The notes: generated by a model not told the origin, from the sequence alone. A stretch of DNA of 51,974 nucleotides from Micromonospora sp. MP36 (GCF_008119785.1 NZ_VSFA01000050.1:1-51974); one strand, 5' to 3'; counted from the first letter of the stretch, positions 1 through 8,310 are shown. Translations and numbers: made by a program.

Positions 1-70
1 TTAACGCTGGCGGTGTGCGCGTCTTGTGGCTGTGGGCGGTTGCACACCGTCAGCGTTAGGGCGGCCGTGG

Positions 71-199
71 GTGAACAAAGTAGCCTGGGTTTCGCAGGAC
101 AAGATCTACTTCCTCCGCGAAATCGGCTCCGAGGGTAGCGAGTTATGGCTCCGTGATGCGGGGCGCGAACGCAAACTGGCTTCAAACGCGACATTCCCG
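71..199 (+). pseudogene. Possible beta-propeller (TolB/PD40-like) fragment
   Basis: About 43 codons read like one blade of a TolB/WD40-like propeller (a VAWVSQDKIYFL strand followed by a GSELWLRDA strand), but nothing propeller-like continues on either side. The surrounding 1-325 region otherwise holds no convincing gene. I read it as a remnant, perhaps related to the membrane propeller protein at 36095-37153. The match rests only on strand pattern, so it could be chance. Confidence 0.22.
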
Positions 200-325
200 A
201 TCATTGTGGTCCGCTTGATTTCCTGTTCGCTGTCAAGCCGGGCACGTTGGTCGCCTCGATAGCCAACGTCTGTCGATCGTGTTGCCGCGTTCGGAGGGGT
301 CGCACGAGCGTGGGTAGGAACCTTC

Positions 326-997
326 CTACTTGTCGTGCTGTCGGCGCACCATCTCAGTGATCCAGATGGGCGCGAACGGAGACGTGCAGCCCGGGGAAGT
401 CGGGTAGTCCTTGAGCACCTCCAGGCGCTCACCGATGTCGATTGCACGGGCGCGGTGCTCGGCGTGGTCGATCCCGATCTGAGCCATGCAGTGGTTCATC
501 GCCCACTGCAGGCGATCCGGGGCGTCTTTCATCTCCGCCTCGATGACGTCGAGCAGTCCTGCGAGGTCGAGGCCCGCGGGCTGCTTCGTCACGCGTTCGG
601 TGGTCAGCGCCCAGCCGGCACTCGCGACCACCGGATCCGGATCGGCGGACCAGGCCAGGCGCAACTCTTCGGAGTGCGGGTTCTTCTTCACCACGTAGCT
701 CACGAGCCAGTCGTGCACCTTGGGCACGCGCGCCTCGCGCACCATGACGTCCAACTCGTCACGCTCGAACGCCTTCGGGCGACAGATCAGGATCGCCAGC
801 AGTCTCGCCGCAGTGTCATCCGTCTCCCAGAGCCGGCACGCGAGGTCCTGCTGCGTCTTCAGCCGCTTCGCGAGCGCGCGCAGCTTGCTGAGGTTCACGC
901 CGTGATCGTCACCGTGCTTCTCGTTCACCTCGCGTGTCTTCGGGTCCTCGAGCGCGGCCAACTCGGCCATCACCTCGGCCACCGTCGTCTCAGCCAC
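326..997 (-). CDS. DNA alkylation repair (AlkD-like HEAT repeat) protein
   Basis: A 223-residue protein starting at GTG (997), with AGGAG about 7 bases upstream; the longer upstream reading frame is out of character. It is predicted to be an alpha-helical HEAT-like protein of the DNA alkylation repair family (PF08713), which recognises N3/N7-alkylated purines. Visible family features are the LSKLRALAKRLKTQQ and LACRLWETDDTAARLLAILI helices near residues 37-71, the VHDWLVSYVVKKNPHSEELRLAW stretch near 103-125 (shown here in part of the family pattern) and a CTSPFAPIWI tail near 204-213. It stands alone, 107 bases downstream of the DUF998 gene on the same strand. Function as a glycosylase is inferred from family; the distant AlkD-like subgroup is poorly characterised. 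Confidence 0.72.
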   Translation of the reverse strand: MAETTVAEVMAELAALEDPKTREVNEKHGDDHGVNLSKLRALAKRLKTQQDLACRLWETDDTAARLLAILICRPKAFERDELDVMVREARVPKVHDWLVSYVVKKNPHSEELRLAWSADPDPVVASAGWALTTERVTKQPAGLDLAGLLDVIEAEMKDAPDRLQWAMNHCMAQIGIDHAEHRARAIDIGERLEVLKDYPTSPGCTSPFAPIWITEMVRRQHDK

Positions 998-1104
998 CTC
1001 ATTCTCCTGTCTATCACGTAGGTCACTCGCGCAGCGGGTGCCATCCGGTGTTCGTCCGCGTCGGTCGGCGTTCGCTGTGGGCCGGGCGCGACCGCTCGGC
1101 GCAC

Positions 1105-1833
1105 TTACTGGGGCTGCGCGCCGGTGGTGCCGCTCGGTTTCACCCTGGCGCCGGTTGGGGTCCGATGGTGCGCGGCAAGCAGCGACGCCCATGCCAGGGC
1201 GAGGGCGATCGCGAGGGCGAAGGCGACGTTGGCCGGGCGTGATCCCTGCAGCGCGAAGATCAAGCTCCAGCTGGCGAGGAAGGTCGCGCCGGTTACGCCG
1301 CTGAAGGCCGCCCAGGCGCGACGGCCGGTCGCGCCGAACCGCCGGGCGAAGACGAAGCACGCGGCGACGAGCGCGAGAAAGGCGATTCCGGCAACCAGGA
1401 AGTGCACCGCTGCGGGCCAGCTCATCGTGGTGGGAGGGCCGGTCGGTGTGCCCGGTGGGAAGCCGTCGGCGGGGTCGGCGGAGAAGGTGGCCGCGCCCAG
1501 CATCCCGGCACCGAAGGCACCGATTAACCGTGGTCCCCAGGTACCGCCCGGCCGCGCTGCCGGGCCGAGGACCCGGTGCAGCCCGGTCGCACACGCCACG
1601 AACAGCAGACCGCTGACCACGAAGTTGGCGATCTGGATCCATCCTTGGCCGCCGTTGCTCAGCATGCTGGCCGGGTGCCGGCTGATGTCGAATCCGTCCC
1701 TGGTGAGTATCTGCAGGACGACTACGACGACGTACAGCGGTCCGGCGACGACGCCGCAGGTCAGCAGCGTTTTTGTCGACCCAGCGGCGGCACCGGGCGC
1801 CCTGCCGGCGGCGGTGGTGGCATCGTGGGTCAT
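1105..1833 (-). CDS. DUF998-family integral membrane protein
   Basis: A 242-residue hydrophobic protein with about six membrane segments, including VVAGPLYVVVVVLQIL near residues 28-43, IANFVVSGLLFVACATGL near 67-84, LIGAFGAGMLGAATF near 102-116, and three more to about residue 220. The layout, including the ISRHPASMLSNGGQGWIQ loop after the first segment, is typical of DUF998 proteins, which have no settled function. The start ATG at 1833 overlaps the stop of the upstream SRPBCC gene (ATGA), so the two are translationally coupled and belong to the ArsR operon. The N-terminal 20 residues are polar and cytosolic. No catalytic motif is visible. Confidence 0.82.
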   Translation of the reverse strand: MTHDATTAAGRAPGAAAGSTKTLLTCGVVAGPLYVVVVVLQILTRDGFDISRHPASMLSNGGQGWIQIANFVVSGLLFVACATGLHRVLGPAARPGGTWGPRLIGAFGAGMLGAATFSADPADGFPPGTPTGPPTTMSWPAAVHFLVAGIAFLALVAACFVFARRFGATGRRAWAAFSGVTGATFLASWSLIFALQGSRPANVAFALAIALALAWASLLAAHHRTPTGARVKPSGTTGAQPQ

Positions 1834-2486
1834 CAGCGGTCGGCGCTGGTCTCGGGGGCGAAGTGCTGTACCGCGAACGCGACGGCCGCGGCGATGTCGT
1901 CGTCGCTGGTTCCCCAGGCAGTCTGGATGGCGGGAGCCCAGGCGTGGCAGCTGCGGGTGGCGAACTCCTTCGCCTCGGGCGTGTCCTCCCAGGTGGCGCA
2001 GTCGAAACTCACGCCGTTGAGGAACATGTCGAGGCCGAGTAGCGCGAGGTCCCAGCCGCCGCCGATGCCGATCGTGCCACCGGGACCGTAGGTGCGCACC
2101 AACTCGTCAACGATCTCGGCGGGTGAGGCGTGCTCCAGTTCGAAGACGGTGCGGCCGTCGTCGCCGGGCGCCAGGCGCACCTCGACCTCGGTCGGCATGC
2201 CCTCGCCGAGGACCCAGGTCACCTTGATCAGACGGGGTTCCTCGCAGCGCAGGATTTCGCCGCCGGCGTTGTCCTTGAGCTGGAACGTGCCGCCGACCCG
2301 CAGGTCACCCTCGATCGGGCCCAGCCAGCGGCTGAGCCGCTCCGGGTCGGTGCAGGCGCTCCAGACGTCCTCGATCGGGGCGTCGTAGACCCGCCGCAGC
2401 AGCAGCGATCGCCCTGCGCCGGTGGCAACCGCCTGCTTGCCGATCTCCCGGTGGGTGGCGTTGACCTGGTTGACGATGTCGATCAC
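1833..2486 (-). CDS. SRPBCC (AHSA1/START-like) domain protein
   Basis: A 217-residue helix-grip protein of the AHSA1/SRPBCC superfamily, starting at GTG (2486) that overlaps the ArsR stop codon (GTGA). Family hallmarks are visible: LLLRRVYDAPIEDVWSACTDPERLSRWLGP near residues 28-58 (given here only as the known pattern), then a VGGTF strand and an FELEHASP strand near 115. Such proteins bind hydrophobic ligands in a deep cavity. In actinobacteria they are very often encoded directly after an ArsR-type regulator, as here, and probably sense or bind a small ligand. The C-terminal 70 residues (GGWDLALLGLDMFLNG) are shared by this ArsR-linked subgroup. No specific substrate can be named. Confidence 0.85.
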   Translation of the reverse strand: MIDIVNQVNATHREIGKQAVATGAGRSLLLRRVYDAPIEDVWSACTDPERLSRWLGPIEGDLRVGGTFQLKDNAGGEILRCEEPRLIKVTWVLGEGMPTEVEVRLAPGDDGRTVFELEHASPAEIVDELVRTYGPGGTIGIGGGWDLALLGLDMFLNGVSFDCATWEDTPEAKEFATRSCHAWAPAIQTAWGTSDDDIAAAVAFAVQHFAPETSADR

Positions 2487-2893
2487 GTTGATTCCTCGCT
2501 ATCTGACTCGGCTGCCCGACGGCGATCCGGTGACTCGGCAGCGTTTCTATGGTTGTCGTGCTGTTGGCGGCGTTGGCGTTTGCCACGGGCGAGTTCGGTG
2601 GCCAACGCGTCCAGGCGCTGGCTCCAGTACTGCCGGAAGCGCTCCAGCCAGATGTCGACCTCCTGCAGAGGCGCTGCCTCCACGGCGTAGAGGCGGCGCG
2701 TACCGTCCGGACGGACGGTGACGAAACCCGACTCCCTCAGCACTCGCAGGTGCTGCGACACCGCCGGTGGTGAGATGCCGAACTCCGCCCGGATCACCTC
2801 GCTGACGGCCCCGGCGGCCTGTTCGCCGTCGGCGAGCAGTTCCAGTATTCGGCGCCTCACCGGGTCGCCGAGGACATCGAACGCGTGCACCAA
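2483..2893 (-). CDS. ArsR-family winged-helix transcriptional regulator
   Basis: A 136-residue ArsR/SmtB-type repressor. The DNA-binding domain spans residues 1-90: MVHAFDVLGDPVRRRILELL, then the recognition helix region ISPPAVSQHLRVLRESGFV near 39-57 and a wing at VRPDGTRRLYAV. The last 30 residues are a charged Arg/Glu-rich tail. No Cys or His metal cluster is present, so this is a metal-independent member of the kind paired with SRPBCC proteins. The frame opens at TTG (2893); a GTG one codon later (2890) coincides with the predicted transcription start, so a leaderless message is likely. It heads a three-gene operon with the SRPBCC and DUF998 genes and probably represses itself through the palindrome at 2913-2922. 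Confidence 0.88.
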   Translation of the reverse strand: MVHAFDVLGDPVRRRILELLADGEQAAGAVSEVIRAEFGISPPAVSQHLRVLRESGFVTVRPDGTRRLYAVEAAPLQEVDIWLERFRQYWSQRLDALATELARGKRQRRQQHDNHRNAAESPDRRRAAESDSEEST

Positions 2894-2896
2894 TGG

Positions 2897-2926
2897 ACTA
2901 TCTCAGCCACAGCTTAATTAAGTCAA
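2897..2926 (-). promoter_or_regulatory. Leaderless promoter with overlapping ArsR operator
   Basis: On the minus strand, -35 TTGACT (2926-2921) and -10 GATAGT (2902-2897) are 18 bases apart. The expected start point, about 7 bases further on, falls on the GTG at 2890, so the arsR message would have no leader. A perfect 10-base palindrome, CTTAATTAAG (2913-2922), sits in the spacer and overlaps the -35 box, a natural place for autorepression. The AT-rich stretch stands out in a GC-rich background. Confidence 0.6.
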
Positions 2927-3534
2927 GGCTTAGTGAGACTATGGCGGTGGTTCGCCGTCCACATGCAGACGGACAGTTCCCTCGACGCCCGTCGCGTCCG
3001 GTCCGCCAACCCTGAAGGCGGCTGGGGCGCACGGTGAAGAACATCAGGATCGACCGAGCGAAGACTCCGGTCAGCGATGCTTGATGTCGCCGCCCACGTG
3101 CCCGGATCACTGCGTGGCGCCGTCAGTCGTGGGCGGCCTCCTGCTCCTGCTGGGCCTGTTCGGCGCCGGCTCGATCGGCCAGCGTCAGCACGCCACGGCC
3201 GCCAACTGGTGGAGGTCGATGCCCGGGACGATGCCGGCGGTGCCAGCGGTGGTCGTCTGATGCACGTTCCCGCAGTCCCGGCGAGCCCCGCACGTTGCGG
3301 ATCGGTGGTGTTAGCGCAACGGGAGCCATGGCCAATCGCGTCGATCCGCCGGGAGGCGCATGTGCTGGGCGACGTGGCATCCCCTTGGCGAGATCAGCAA
3401 AGGGAGTCGGCGAAATGGCCCGTGTGGGCGCCAGCATGGCTGGCATGCGGCGAGCACCCGGCTGAAACACCTGGGCGAGCCCCGAGGTGGGCGGCGCGTG
3501 GTGCGACTGATCGCACATACCGCGAAGACCGCCA
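2927..3534. other. Intergenic stretch without recognisable gene
   Basis: About 600 bases between the arsR promoter and the transposase remnant. Several open frames exist on both strands, but none has a domain pattern, a ribosome site or amino-acid composition that convinces. It is most likely decayed DNA flanking the old insertion sequence. Confidence 0.5.
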
Positions 3535-3998
3535 GGGGGCCGGATCGATGGCGGCCCGGTTGAGGATCTGTGCTGGCCGCGATCTGGTAGCCAAGGCCGA
3601 GCAGTTCTCCTCTCCCTGGATCCGGCGGTGCCCCCATGATGGGTTCTCAGCCGCGAGTCGCAGCACCAGGTCGCGGACCTGTGCGTTGACAGGTTGTCGG
3701 CCCGGCCGGGCACGCGGATACGTCCACCGCCAGGCAATCAGTTCACGATGCCACCGCAACAACGTGGCCGGGGTGACGAAGAAGGCCGACCAGCGCGGGA
3801 GGGGCAGCAGCCGCGACAGCGCCGCCAGCACCACCCCGTCGGCTGGTTGCAGATCGGCGCGGGTCACCTGCCGGCGCAGCACCGCCACCTGATGGCGCAG
3901 CACCAGGATCTCCACATCTTTGGCCCACCGCCGCCGGCGATCTGGGACAGCATCTGCAGGATCAGGCGAAGCAGCAGGTACAGCAACGACGCGCTCAT
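3535..3998 (-). pseudogene. Integrase-core transposase remnant (IS3/IS481-like)
   Basis: Residues typical of a common actinobacterial rve-type transposase appear in pieces. An N-terminal MSASLLYLLLRLILQML segment begins at ATG 3998. After a frameshift near 3925 the frame continues with AKDVEILVLRHQVAVLRRQV, LPRWSAFFVTPATLLRWHREL and AAENPSWGHRRIQGE. A further shift gives LLGLGYQIAAST and another returns to QILNRAAIDPAP. The DDE catalytic core that should follow is absent, so the gene has lost more than half its length and has at least three frameshifts. No terminal inverted repeats were recognised. It marks an old insertion at the left edge of the catabolic island. Confidence 0.75.
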
Positions 3999-4130
3999 GC
4001 CGACGAGCATGCCGGCCGCGCCAGGCGCGAACTCGCACAGAACGGCACTCCAGAAGGCCGAACCGCGTTTTCGAGCCGCACTCGGTGTTGGCGAGCCGAC
4101 GTCGGACGGCGCAACCTCGCCGAGGTCGTG

Positions 4131-5102
4131 CTAACGCATCAACGCGGGCAGGTGATCGGTCACCATCGCTCTCGTGTCTCGCAGGATGCGGTTGATGAGT
4201 TCGGCGCAGGTCGGAATGTCCTCGATCAGTCCTTGGACCTGTCCGACCGTCCAGATCCCGGCGTCCGGATCTCCCAGTTCGTAGACCCGGCGACCTCGGC
4301 TACCCGCGACCAGTTCCCGGACCTCCTCGAACTGTCCGCCCTCGGCGAGGATCTGGGCCACCTTGCGGCTGACGGTGTTGGCCGCGACTCTCGCAGTGTT
4401 GCGCAGCGTTCGGAAGATCAGCTCGGTGTCCCGCTCGGAGGCTTGGACGATCGCCTCCTTGATGTGCTGATGGATCGGCGACTCGACGGTGCACATGAAC
4501 CGGGTACCCATGCTGATGCCGGACGCCCCCAGCGCGAGCGCGGCGACCAGGCCGCGCGCGTCGGCGAATCCGCCCGACGCCACCACCGGGATCGTAAGCT
4601 TCCGAACGGCCGCCGGAATCAGCACGAGCCCGGGCACGTCGTCCTCACCCGGGTGCCCGGCGCACTCGAAGCCGTCGACGCTTACGGCGTCGACCTGAAG
4701 CGACTGCGCCTTGACCGCGTGCCGGACGCTCGTGCACTTGTGCAGCACGCGCACCCCCGCCTCCTTGAAGGCGGCTACATGTGGCGCGGGATTCGATCCG
4801 GCGGTCTCCACGATGGTGACCCCGGAATCGATGATGGCCTGCCGGTACTCCGCGTACGGAGGCGGCGAGATCGACGGCAGGATGGTGAGGTTGACCCCGA
4901 ACGGCTTGTCGGTCAGCTTTCGGCACCGGGCGATCTCGTCCACGAGGTGCTGTGGGGTCGGTTGGGTGAGCGCGCTGATCAGACCGAGGCCACCGGCGTT
5001 GGACACGGCAGCGGCGAGCTTCGCGGTCGCCACCCACTGCATGCCGCCCTGCACGATCGGGTGCTGGATTCCGAAGGCCTCGGTGAAGGCGTTCCTGATC
5101 AC
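4131..5102 (-). CDS. Nitronate monooxygenase-family FMN oxidoreductase
   Basis: A 323-residue TIM-barrel flavoprotein of the nitronate monooxygenase/2-nitropropane dioxygenase family, starting at GTG (5102) after a GGAAGGAACC ribosome site. Family signatures run in order: FGIQHPIVQGGMQWVA near residues 10-25, AAAVSNAGGLGLIS, PFGVNLTI near 67-74, a GFECAGHPGEDDVP loop near 140-160 and the FMN phosphate site VVASGGFADARGLVAALALGA near 175-195, then MGTRFM. The family oxidises alkyl nitronates, but many members in CoA-dependent degradation clusters act as enoyl or 2-oxo reductive or oxidative enzymes. It is the last gene of block A, 69 bases after the MaoC gene. The substrate cannot be read from sequence. 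Confidence 0.85.
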   Translation of the reverse strand: MIRNAFTEAFGIQHPIVQGGMQWVATAKLAAAVSNAGGLGLISALTQPTPQHLVDEIARCRKLTDKPFGVNLTILPSISPPPYAEYRQAIIDSGVTIVETAGSNPAPHVAAFKEAGVRVLHKCTSVRHAVKAQSLQVDAVSVDGFECAGHPGEDDVPGLVLIPAAVRKLTIPVVASGGFADARGLVAALALGASGISMGTRFMCTVESPIHQHIKEAIVQASERDTELIFRTLRNTARVAANTVSRKVAQILAEGGQFEEVRELVAGSRGRRVYELGDPDAGIWTVGQVQGLIEDIPTCAELINRILRDTRAMVTDHLPALMR

Positions 5103-5171
5103 TGCGGTTCCTTCCGGGCGGGCTTTCGATGCCGTGGGCGGTGGGTGCCGACGATGGCGGACCCTGGTGGA

Positions 5172-5579
5172 TCAGGGCGCGGGATACCGGACGCGGGCGA
5201 CCGAGGCGCCCAACACCTCACGGCCGCCCGCAGTGACCGACAGTTCGATCTCCGCCTCGTCGTCGGCGCTGCGCGTCACCGCACCAGTCACCGTCACCGT
5301 GGCGCTGCCAGCACCGGGCACGGTCACCATCGAGGTGAATCGGTTGGTCAGCTCGATGACCGCGGTCGCGGAGCCCAGCCACCGGCACAGCGCCTGGTTC
5401 GCCAGCGCCAGGGTGAGCATGCCGTGGGCGATGACACCGGGGAGTCCGGCCGCCATGGCGGCCGTGTCGTTGTAGTGGATCTGGTTGAAGTCGCCGGAGG
5501 CACCGGCGTAGCGGACCAGCGCCTGCCGGGTGACCTCGAACTCGACCGGCGCGAACGTGGTACCAACGGAGAGGCTCAT
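5172..5579 (-). CDS. MaoC-like (R)-enoyl-CoA hydratase, catalytic subunit
   Basis: A 135-residue hot-dog protein carrying the hydratase-2 signature: YAGASGDFNQIHYND near residues 24-38, followed by GLPGVIAHGMLTLA near 45-58. The conserved Asp and His of that motif (D30 and H35) are the catalytic pair in the family. The start ATG at 5579 overlaps the stop of the next gene upstream (ATGA). A 135-residue catalytic half plus a 146-residue partner reproduces the split, heterodimeric arrangement known from mycobacterial HadAB and the steroid side-chain hydratase ChsH1/ChsH2. This subunit would hydrate a trans-2-enoyl-CoA made by the acyl-CoA dehydrogenase of the same operon. The pairing is inference from order and size. 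Confidence 0.88.
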   Translation of the reverse strand: MSLSVGTTFAPVEFEVTRQALVRYAGASGDFNQIHYNDTAAMAAGLPGVIAHGMLTLALANQALCRWLGSATAVIELTNRFTSMVTVPGAGSATVTVTGAVTRSADDEAEIELSVTAGGREVLGASVARVRYPAP

Positions 5580-6016
5580 GTCAGGTCCCCCACTGCGTCG
5601 AGGATCAGGCAGGTGTGGGTGATGGTGGCTTCGAACGGTCCGTTGACGGCGCGCATCGAGGTGACGGTCTGGATGCGGACGTGCCGGCCGGCGGCCCGCA
5701 GCTCGGCGATGCGGGTCTCGGCCGCCAGCCGGTCACCGGCGCAGAGCGAGCCGTGCAGGAAGCTGGTCTGCCCACCGTGCACCATCCGGGTCAGGTCCAG
5801 ACCGAGGCCGGGGTCGCGGCGGACCGGCTGGGAGAACCGCAGCGCTAACGCGGCGGCGAAGGTCGCCGGGGCGACCAGGTCGCGGTGGCCGGCGGCCCGG
5901 GCCGCTGCCACGTCGAAGTGCACCGGGTCGTCGGCGAGCACCGCCCGCGCGAACTCCCGGATCACCTCACGGGAAACCTCGTAGGGCTCTTGGAGGTGGC
6001 GCGGGGTGCCTTTCAC
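5576..6016 (-). CDS. MaoC/FAS1-type dehydratase partner subunit
   Basis: A 146-residue hot-dog domain protein of the N-terminal MaoC dehydratase type (HadA-like). It starts at GTG (6016), overlapping the SDR stop (GTGA). The YEVSREVIREFARAVLADDPVHFD opening is the equivalent of the hydratase motif but lacks the catalytic Asp-x4-His pattern that its neighbour has, so it is likely the substrate-binding half. The MVHGGQTSFLHGSLCAGDRLAAETRI stretch near residues 83-108 is typical for the partner subunit. It is coupled to the catalytic MaoC gene by ATGA, which favours a 1:1 complex. The family resemblance is clear; the division of labour is inferred. Confidence 0.8.
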   Translation of the reverse strand: MKGTPRHLQEPYEVSREVIREFARAVLADDPVHFDVAAARAAGHRDLVAPATFAAALALRFSQPVRRDPGLGLDLTRMVHGGQTSFLHGSLCAGDRLAAETRIAELRAAGRHVRIQTVTSMRAVNGPFEATITHTCLILDAVGDLT

Positions 6017-6756
6017 ATGAACCGTCCACCGGCCACTTCGAGCACCGCCCCGGTCATGTACGAGGAAAGGTCGCTGGCCAGGAACAACGCGACGTTGGCG
6101 ACCTCGACCGGCTCGCCCATGCGCTGCAACGGGATCTCGCGGGCCTTGGCCGCGAGGGCCTCGGCCGGGATCGCCGCGGTCATCGCCGTACGGATGATGC
6201 CGGGCTGGATCGCGTTCACCCGGACGTTGCGGCCGGCCAGCTCCTTCGCGGCGGCCTTGGTCAGGCCGACAATGCCGGCCTTCGCTGCGGCGTAGTTGGT
6301 CTGGCCGATGTTGCCGACCTTGCCGGCCAGCGACGAAATGTTGACGATGGATCCGGACCGCTGCTCGCGCATGACCTCGGCCGCGGCCTTGGTGCCGAGC
6401 CAGCAGCCCTTGAGGTGTACGGCGACGACCGCGTCGAAGTCGTCGAGGGTCATCTTGTGCAGCATCGCGTCGCGGGTGATGCCGGCGTTGTTGATGATCA
6501 CGTCCAGTCGTCCACGCTCACCGACCACCCGGTCGACCAGCGCCCGGTACTGCTCTGGGGAGGTCACGTCGCAGCCGAGGCCGACCACGGGGGTGCCGTC
6601 CGCGGACAGTTCGGCGGCGGCAGCCTGGGCGGCGTCGACGGTGAGGTCGGACAGGTAGACGTGGGCGCCGTTGACTGCGGCGACCTTGGCGATCTGAAAG
6701 CCGATTCCCTGCGCGCCGCCGGTGAGGGCGACGCTGCGTCCTTCGAGTAGGGCCAT
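6013..6756 (-). CDS. Short-chain dehydrogenase/reductase (FabG-like)
   Basis: A 247-residue classical SDR. I chose the ATG at 6756 because a GAAAGGAAC site precedes it; the frame extends 49 more codons upstream without family resemblance. Motifs are complete: TGGAQGIG cofactor loop near residues 12-19, an Asp near 36 (YLSDLTVD) favouring NAD(H), NNAG near 88, catalytic Ser in SSLAGKVG near 138 and YAAAK near 152-156. In block A it sits between the hydratase pair and the lipid-transfer thiolase, as expected for the 3-hydroxyacyl-CoA dehydrogenation step. FabG-type reduction cannot be excluded from sequence alone. Confidence 0.88.
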   Translation of the reverse strand: MALLEGRSVALTGGAQGIGFQIAKVAAVNGAHVYLSDLTVDAAQAAAAELSADGTPVVGLGCDVTSPEQYRALVDRVVGERGRLDVIINNAGITRDAMLHKMTLDDFDAVVAVHLKGCWLGTKAAAEVMREQRSGSIVNISSLAGKVGNIGQTNYAAAKAGIVGLTKAAAKELAGRNVRVNAIQPGIIRTAMTAAIPAEALAAKAREIPLQRMGEPVEVANVALFLASDLSSYMTGAVLEVAGGRFM

Positions 6757-6794
6757 GCGCGTGTTCCTTTCGCTGGTGCTTGGCGGTGACGTGT

Positions 6795-7949
6795 TCAGAC
6801 GGTGGCTTCGGTGCCGAAGATGGCGGTGACCTGGCTGGAGAGCACCCCGCCATTGCCGTGGGTGAGGGCGGTCTGGGCATCGGGCACCTGCCGGTCGCCG
6901 CATTCGCCGCGGAGCTGCCGGACGGCCTCGATGATCAGGAGGATCCCGTACATGCCGGGGTGGCAGTACGACAGGCCGCCGCCGTTGGTGTTCACCGGGA
7001 GTACGCCGCCGGGAGCGATCTGCCCGTCGGCCACGAACGCGCCGCCCTCGCCCTTGGCGCAGAACCCGAGGTCCTCTAGGAACAGGATCGGGTTGATGGT
7101 GAACGCGTCGTAGAGCTGCACCACGTCGATGTCCGATGCCGACAGTCCCGCCATGTCGTACGCGCGCCGACCGGACTGCACCGCCGAGGTGGTGGTCAGG
7201 TCGGGCATCTGACTGATCGTGGCGTGGTCGGTGGCCTCACCGGCGCCGAGCAGGTAGACCGGCGGGCGGGGCAGGTCCCGGGCGCGTTCCGCGGGGGTCA
7301 GCACCACCGCACCGCCACCGTCGGTGACCAGGCAGCAGTCCCGCACGGTTAGTGGCGAGCTGACCATCCGAGCGTTGATCACGTCCTCGCGGGTCAACGG
7401 GTCACGGCTGAACGCCTTCGGGTTGAGCCGCGCCCACTCGCGCGCGGCGACGGCGACGTCGGCGAGCTGCTCGCGGGTGGTGCCGAACTCGTGCATGTGC
7501 CGGGCGGCGGCGAGGGCATACATGGAGACCGGGAAACGCGGGCCGTACGGTGCCTCGTACGCGTTGAGCTGGGTGCGGGCGACCAGCTTGCCGGCGTTCG
7601 ACCGCTGGGTGCTGGCGTACGTCACCAGGGCCACCTCGCAGAGGCCGGCCCGCAGCGCTGCTGCGGCGTGCAGCACGTGCGAGACGAACGAGCTGCCGCC
7701 GACCACCGTCCCGTCGATGTACCGGGGTTGGATACCCAGGTACTCGGCGGTGTCCAGACCGGCTGCCGGATACACGGAGGAGGCCGTGAACAGCCCATCC
7801 ACGTCCCGGGTGGTCAGGCCCGCCTCGGCGAGGGCGGCGTGACTGGCCTGACCCATCAGGTCGAGCGGAGTCAGCCCGGGAGCGACCAGGCCGAGCTGCG
7901 ATTCGGCGACCCCGACGACGGCCGTCGTGCCACGGAGCGAGTCGGTCAT
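6795..7949 (-). CDS. Thiolase-like lipid-transfer protein lacking the nucleophilic Cys
   Basis: A 384-residue SCP-x/thiolase-fold protein, start ATG 7949 overlapping the DUF35 stop (ATGA). N-terminal AVVGVAESQLG and the C-terminal GGGLSYCHPGMYG and TALTHGNGGVLSSQ blocks are family features. At residues 84-92 the helix that normally carries the acylated Cys reads GGSSFVSHV: Ser residues replace it. The same lack is seen in Ltp2-type proteins, which with a DUF35 partner catalyse retro-aldol cleavage rather than thiolysis in steroid side-chain degradation. The adjacent, translationally coupled DUF35 gene supports that role. I infer a retro-aldolase releasing a short acyl-CoA from a beta-hydroxyacyl-CoA; decarboxylation or a structural role are alternatives. 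Confidence 0.83.
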   Translation of the reverse strand: MTDSLRGTTAVVGVAESQLGLVAPGLTPLDLMGQASHAALAEAGLTTRDVDGLFTASSVYPAAGLDTAEYLGIQPRYIDGTVVGGSSFVSHVLHAAAALRAGLCEVALVTYASTQRSNAGKLVARTQLNAYEAPYGPRFPVSMYALAAARHMHEFGTTREQLADVAVAAREWARLNPKAFSRDPLTREDVINARMVSSPLTVRDCCLVTDGGGAVVLTPAERARDLPRPPVYLLGAGEATDHATISQMPDLTTTSAVQSGRRAYDMAGLSASDIDVVQLYDAFTINPILFLEDLGFCAKGEGGAFVADGQIAPGGVLPVNTNGGGLSYCHPGMYGILLIIEAVRQLRGECGDRQVPDAQTALTHGNGGVLSSQVTAIFGTEATV

Positions 7950-8299
7950 GGCGCCACCAGCTCGAACCGCACCACGGCGTCGTCGGCAATGGCGGCGCGT
8001 ACCGCTCGCCCGATCAGCGGTACATCGGTCGGCACCCCGGTCACCGTGCTCATCATCCGGAACCCTTCCGCCACATCGATGAGGGCGATGTTGCTGGGTG
8101 GAGTGTCCTTTGCGTACAACCAGGTCACCGAATACACCACGCCGTCGCCGGAGGAGGTCAGCCAGTCCAGCTCGGCGCTGCCGCAGTGTCTGCACAGCGT
8201 GCGCGGGTAGAACTGGGTCCGGGCACAGGCGGAGCAGCGTTGGTAGCGCAGTTCGCGTTGCTGCAATCCCGACAGGTACCGGTGGTGCGGACTGTCCAT
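7946..8299 (-). CDS. DUF35 zinc-ribbon/OB-fold partner protein
   Basis: A 117-residue protein with a rubredoxin-like zinc ribbon followed by an OB fold (DUF35). The four metal ligands are intact: CSAC near residues 22-25 and CRHC near 36-39. The OB fold (GDGVVYSVTWLY, IALIDVAEGFRMMSTVTG) fills the rest. Proteins of this kind bind thiolase-like partners and supply the acyl-CoA binding surface; in ChsH2 and Ltp2 complexes they are essential for activity. It starts at ATG 8299 behind a weak ribosome site and overlaps the thiolase-like start (ATGA), so equal production with that partner is expected. Confidence 0.88.
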   Translation of the reverse strand: MDSPHHRYLSGLQQRELRYQRCSACARTQFYPRTLCRHCGSAELDWLTSSGDGVVYSVTWLYAKDTPPSNIALIDVAEGFRMMSTVTGVPTDVPLIGRAVRAAIADDAVVRFELVAP

Positions 8300-8310
8300 G
8301 ATGGGTTTCC

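Noticed and set aside
3077..3892. 271-codon open frame on the plus strand
   Set aside because: It runs opposite to the transposase remnant, has Arg/Pro-rich GC-driven composition and no domain pattern.
4128..5984. 618-codon open frame on the plus strand
   Set aside because: It is the antisense shadow of the nitronate monooxygenase and MaoC genes, with low-complexity Asp/Arg/Gly composition.
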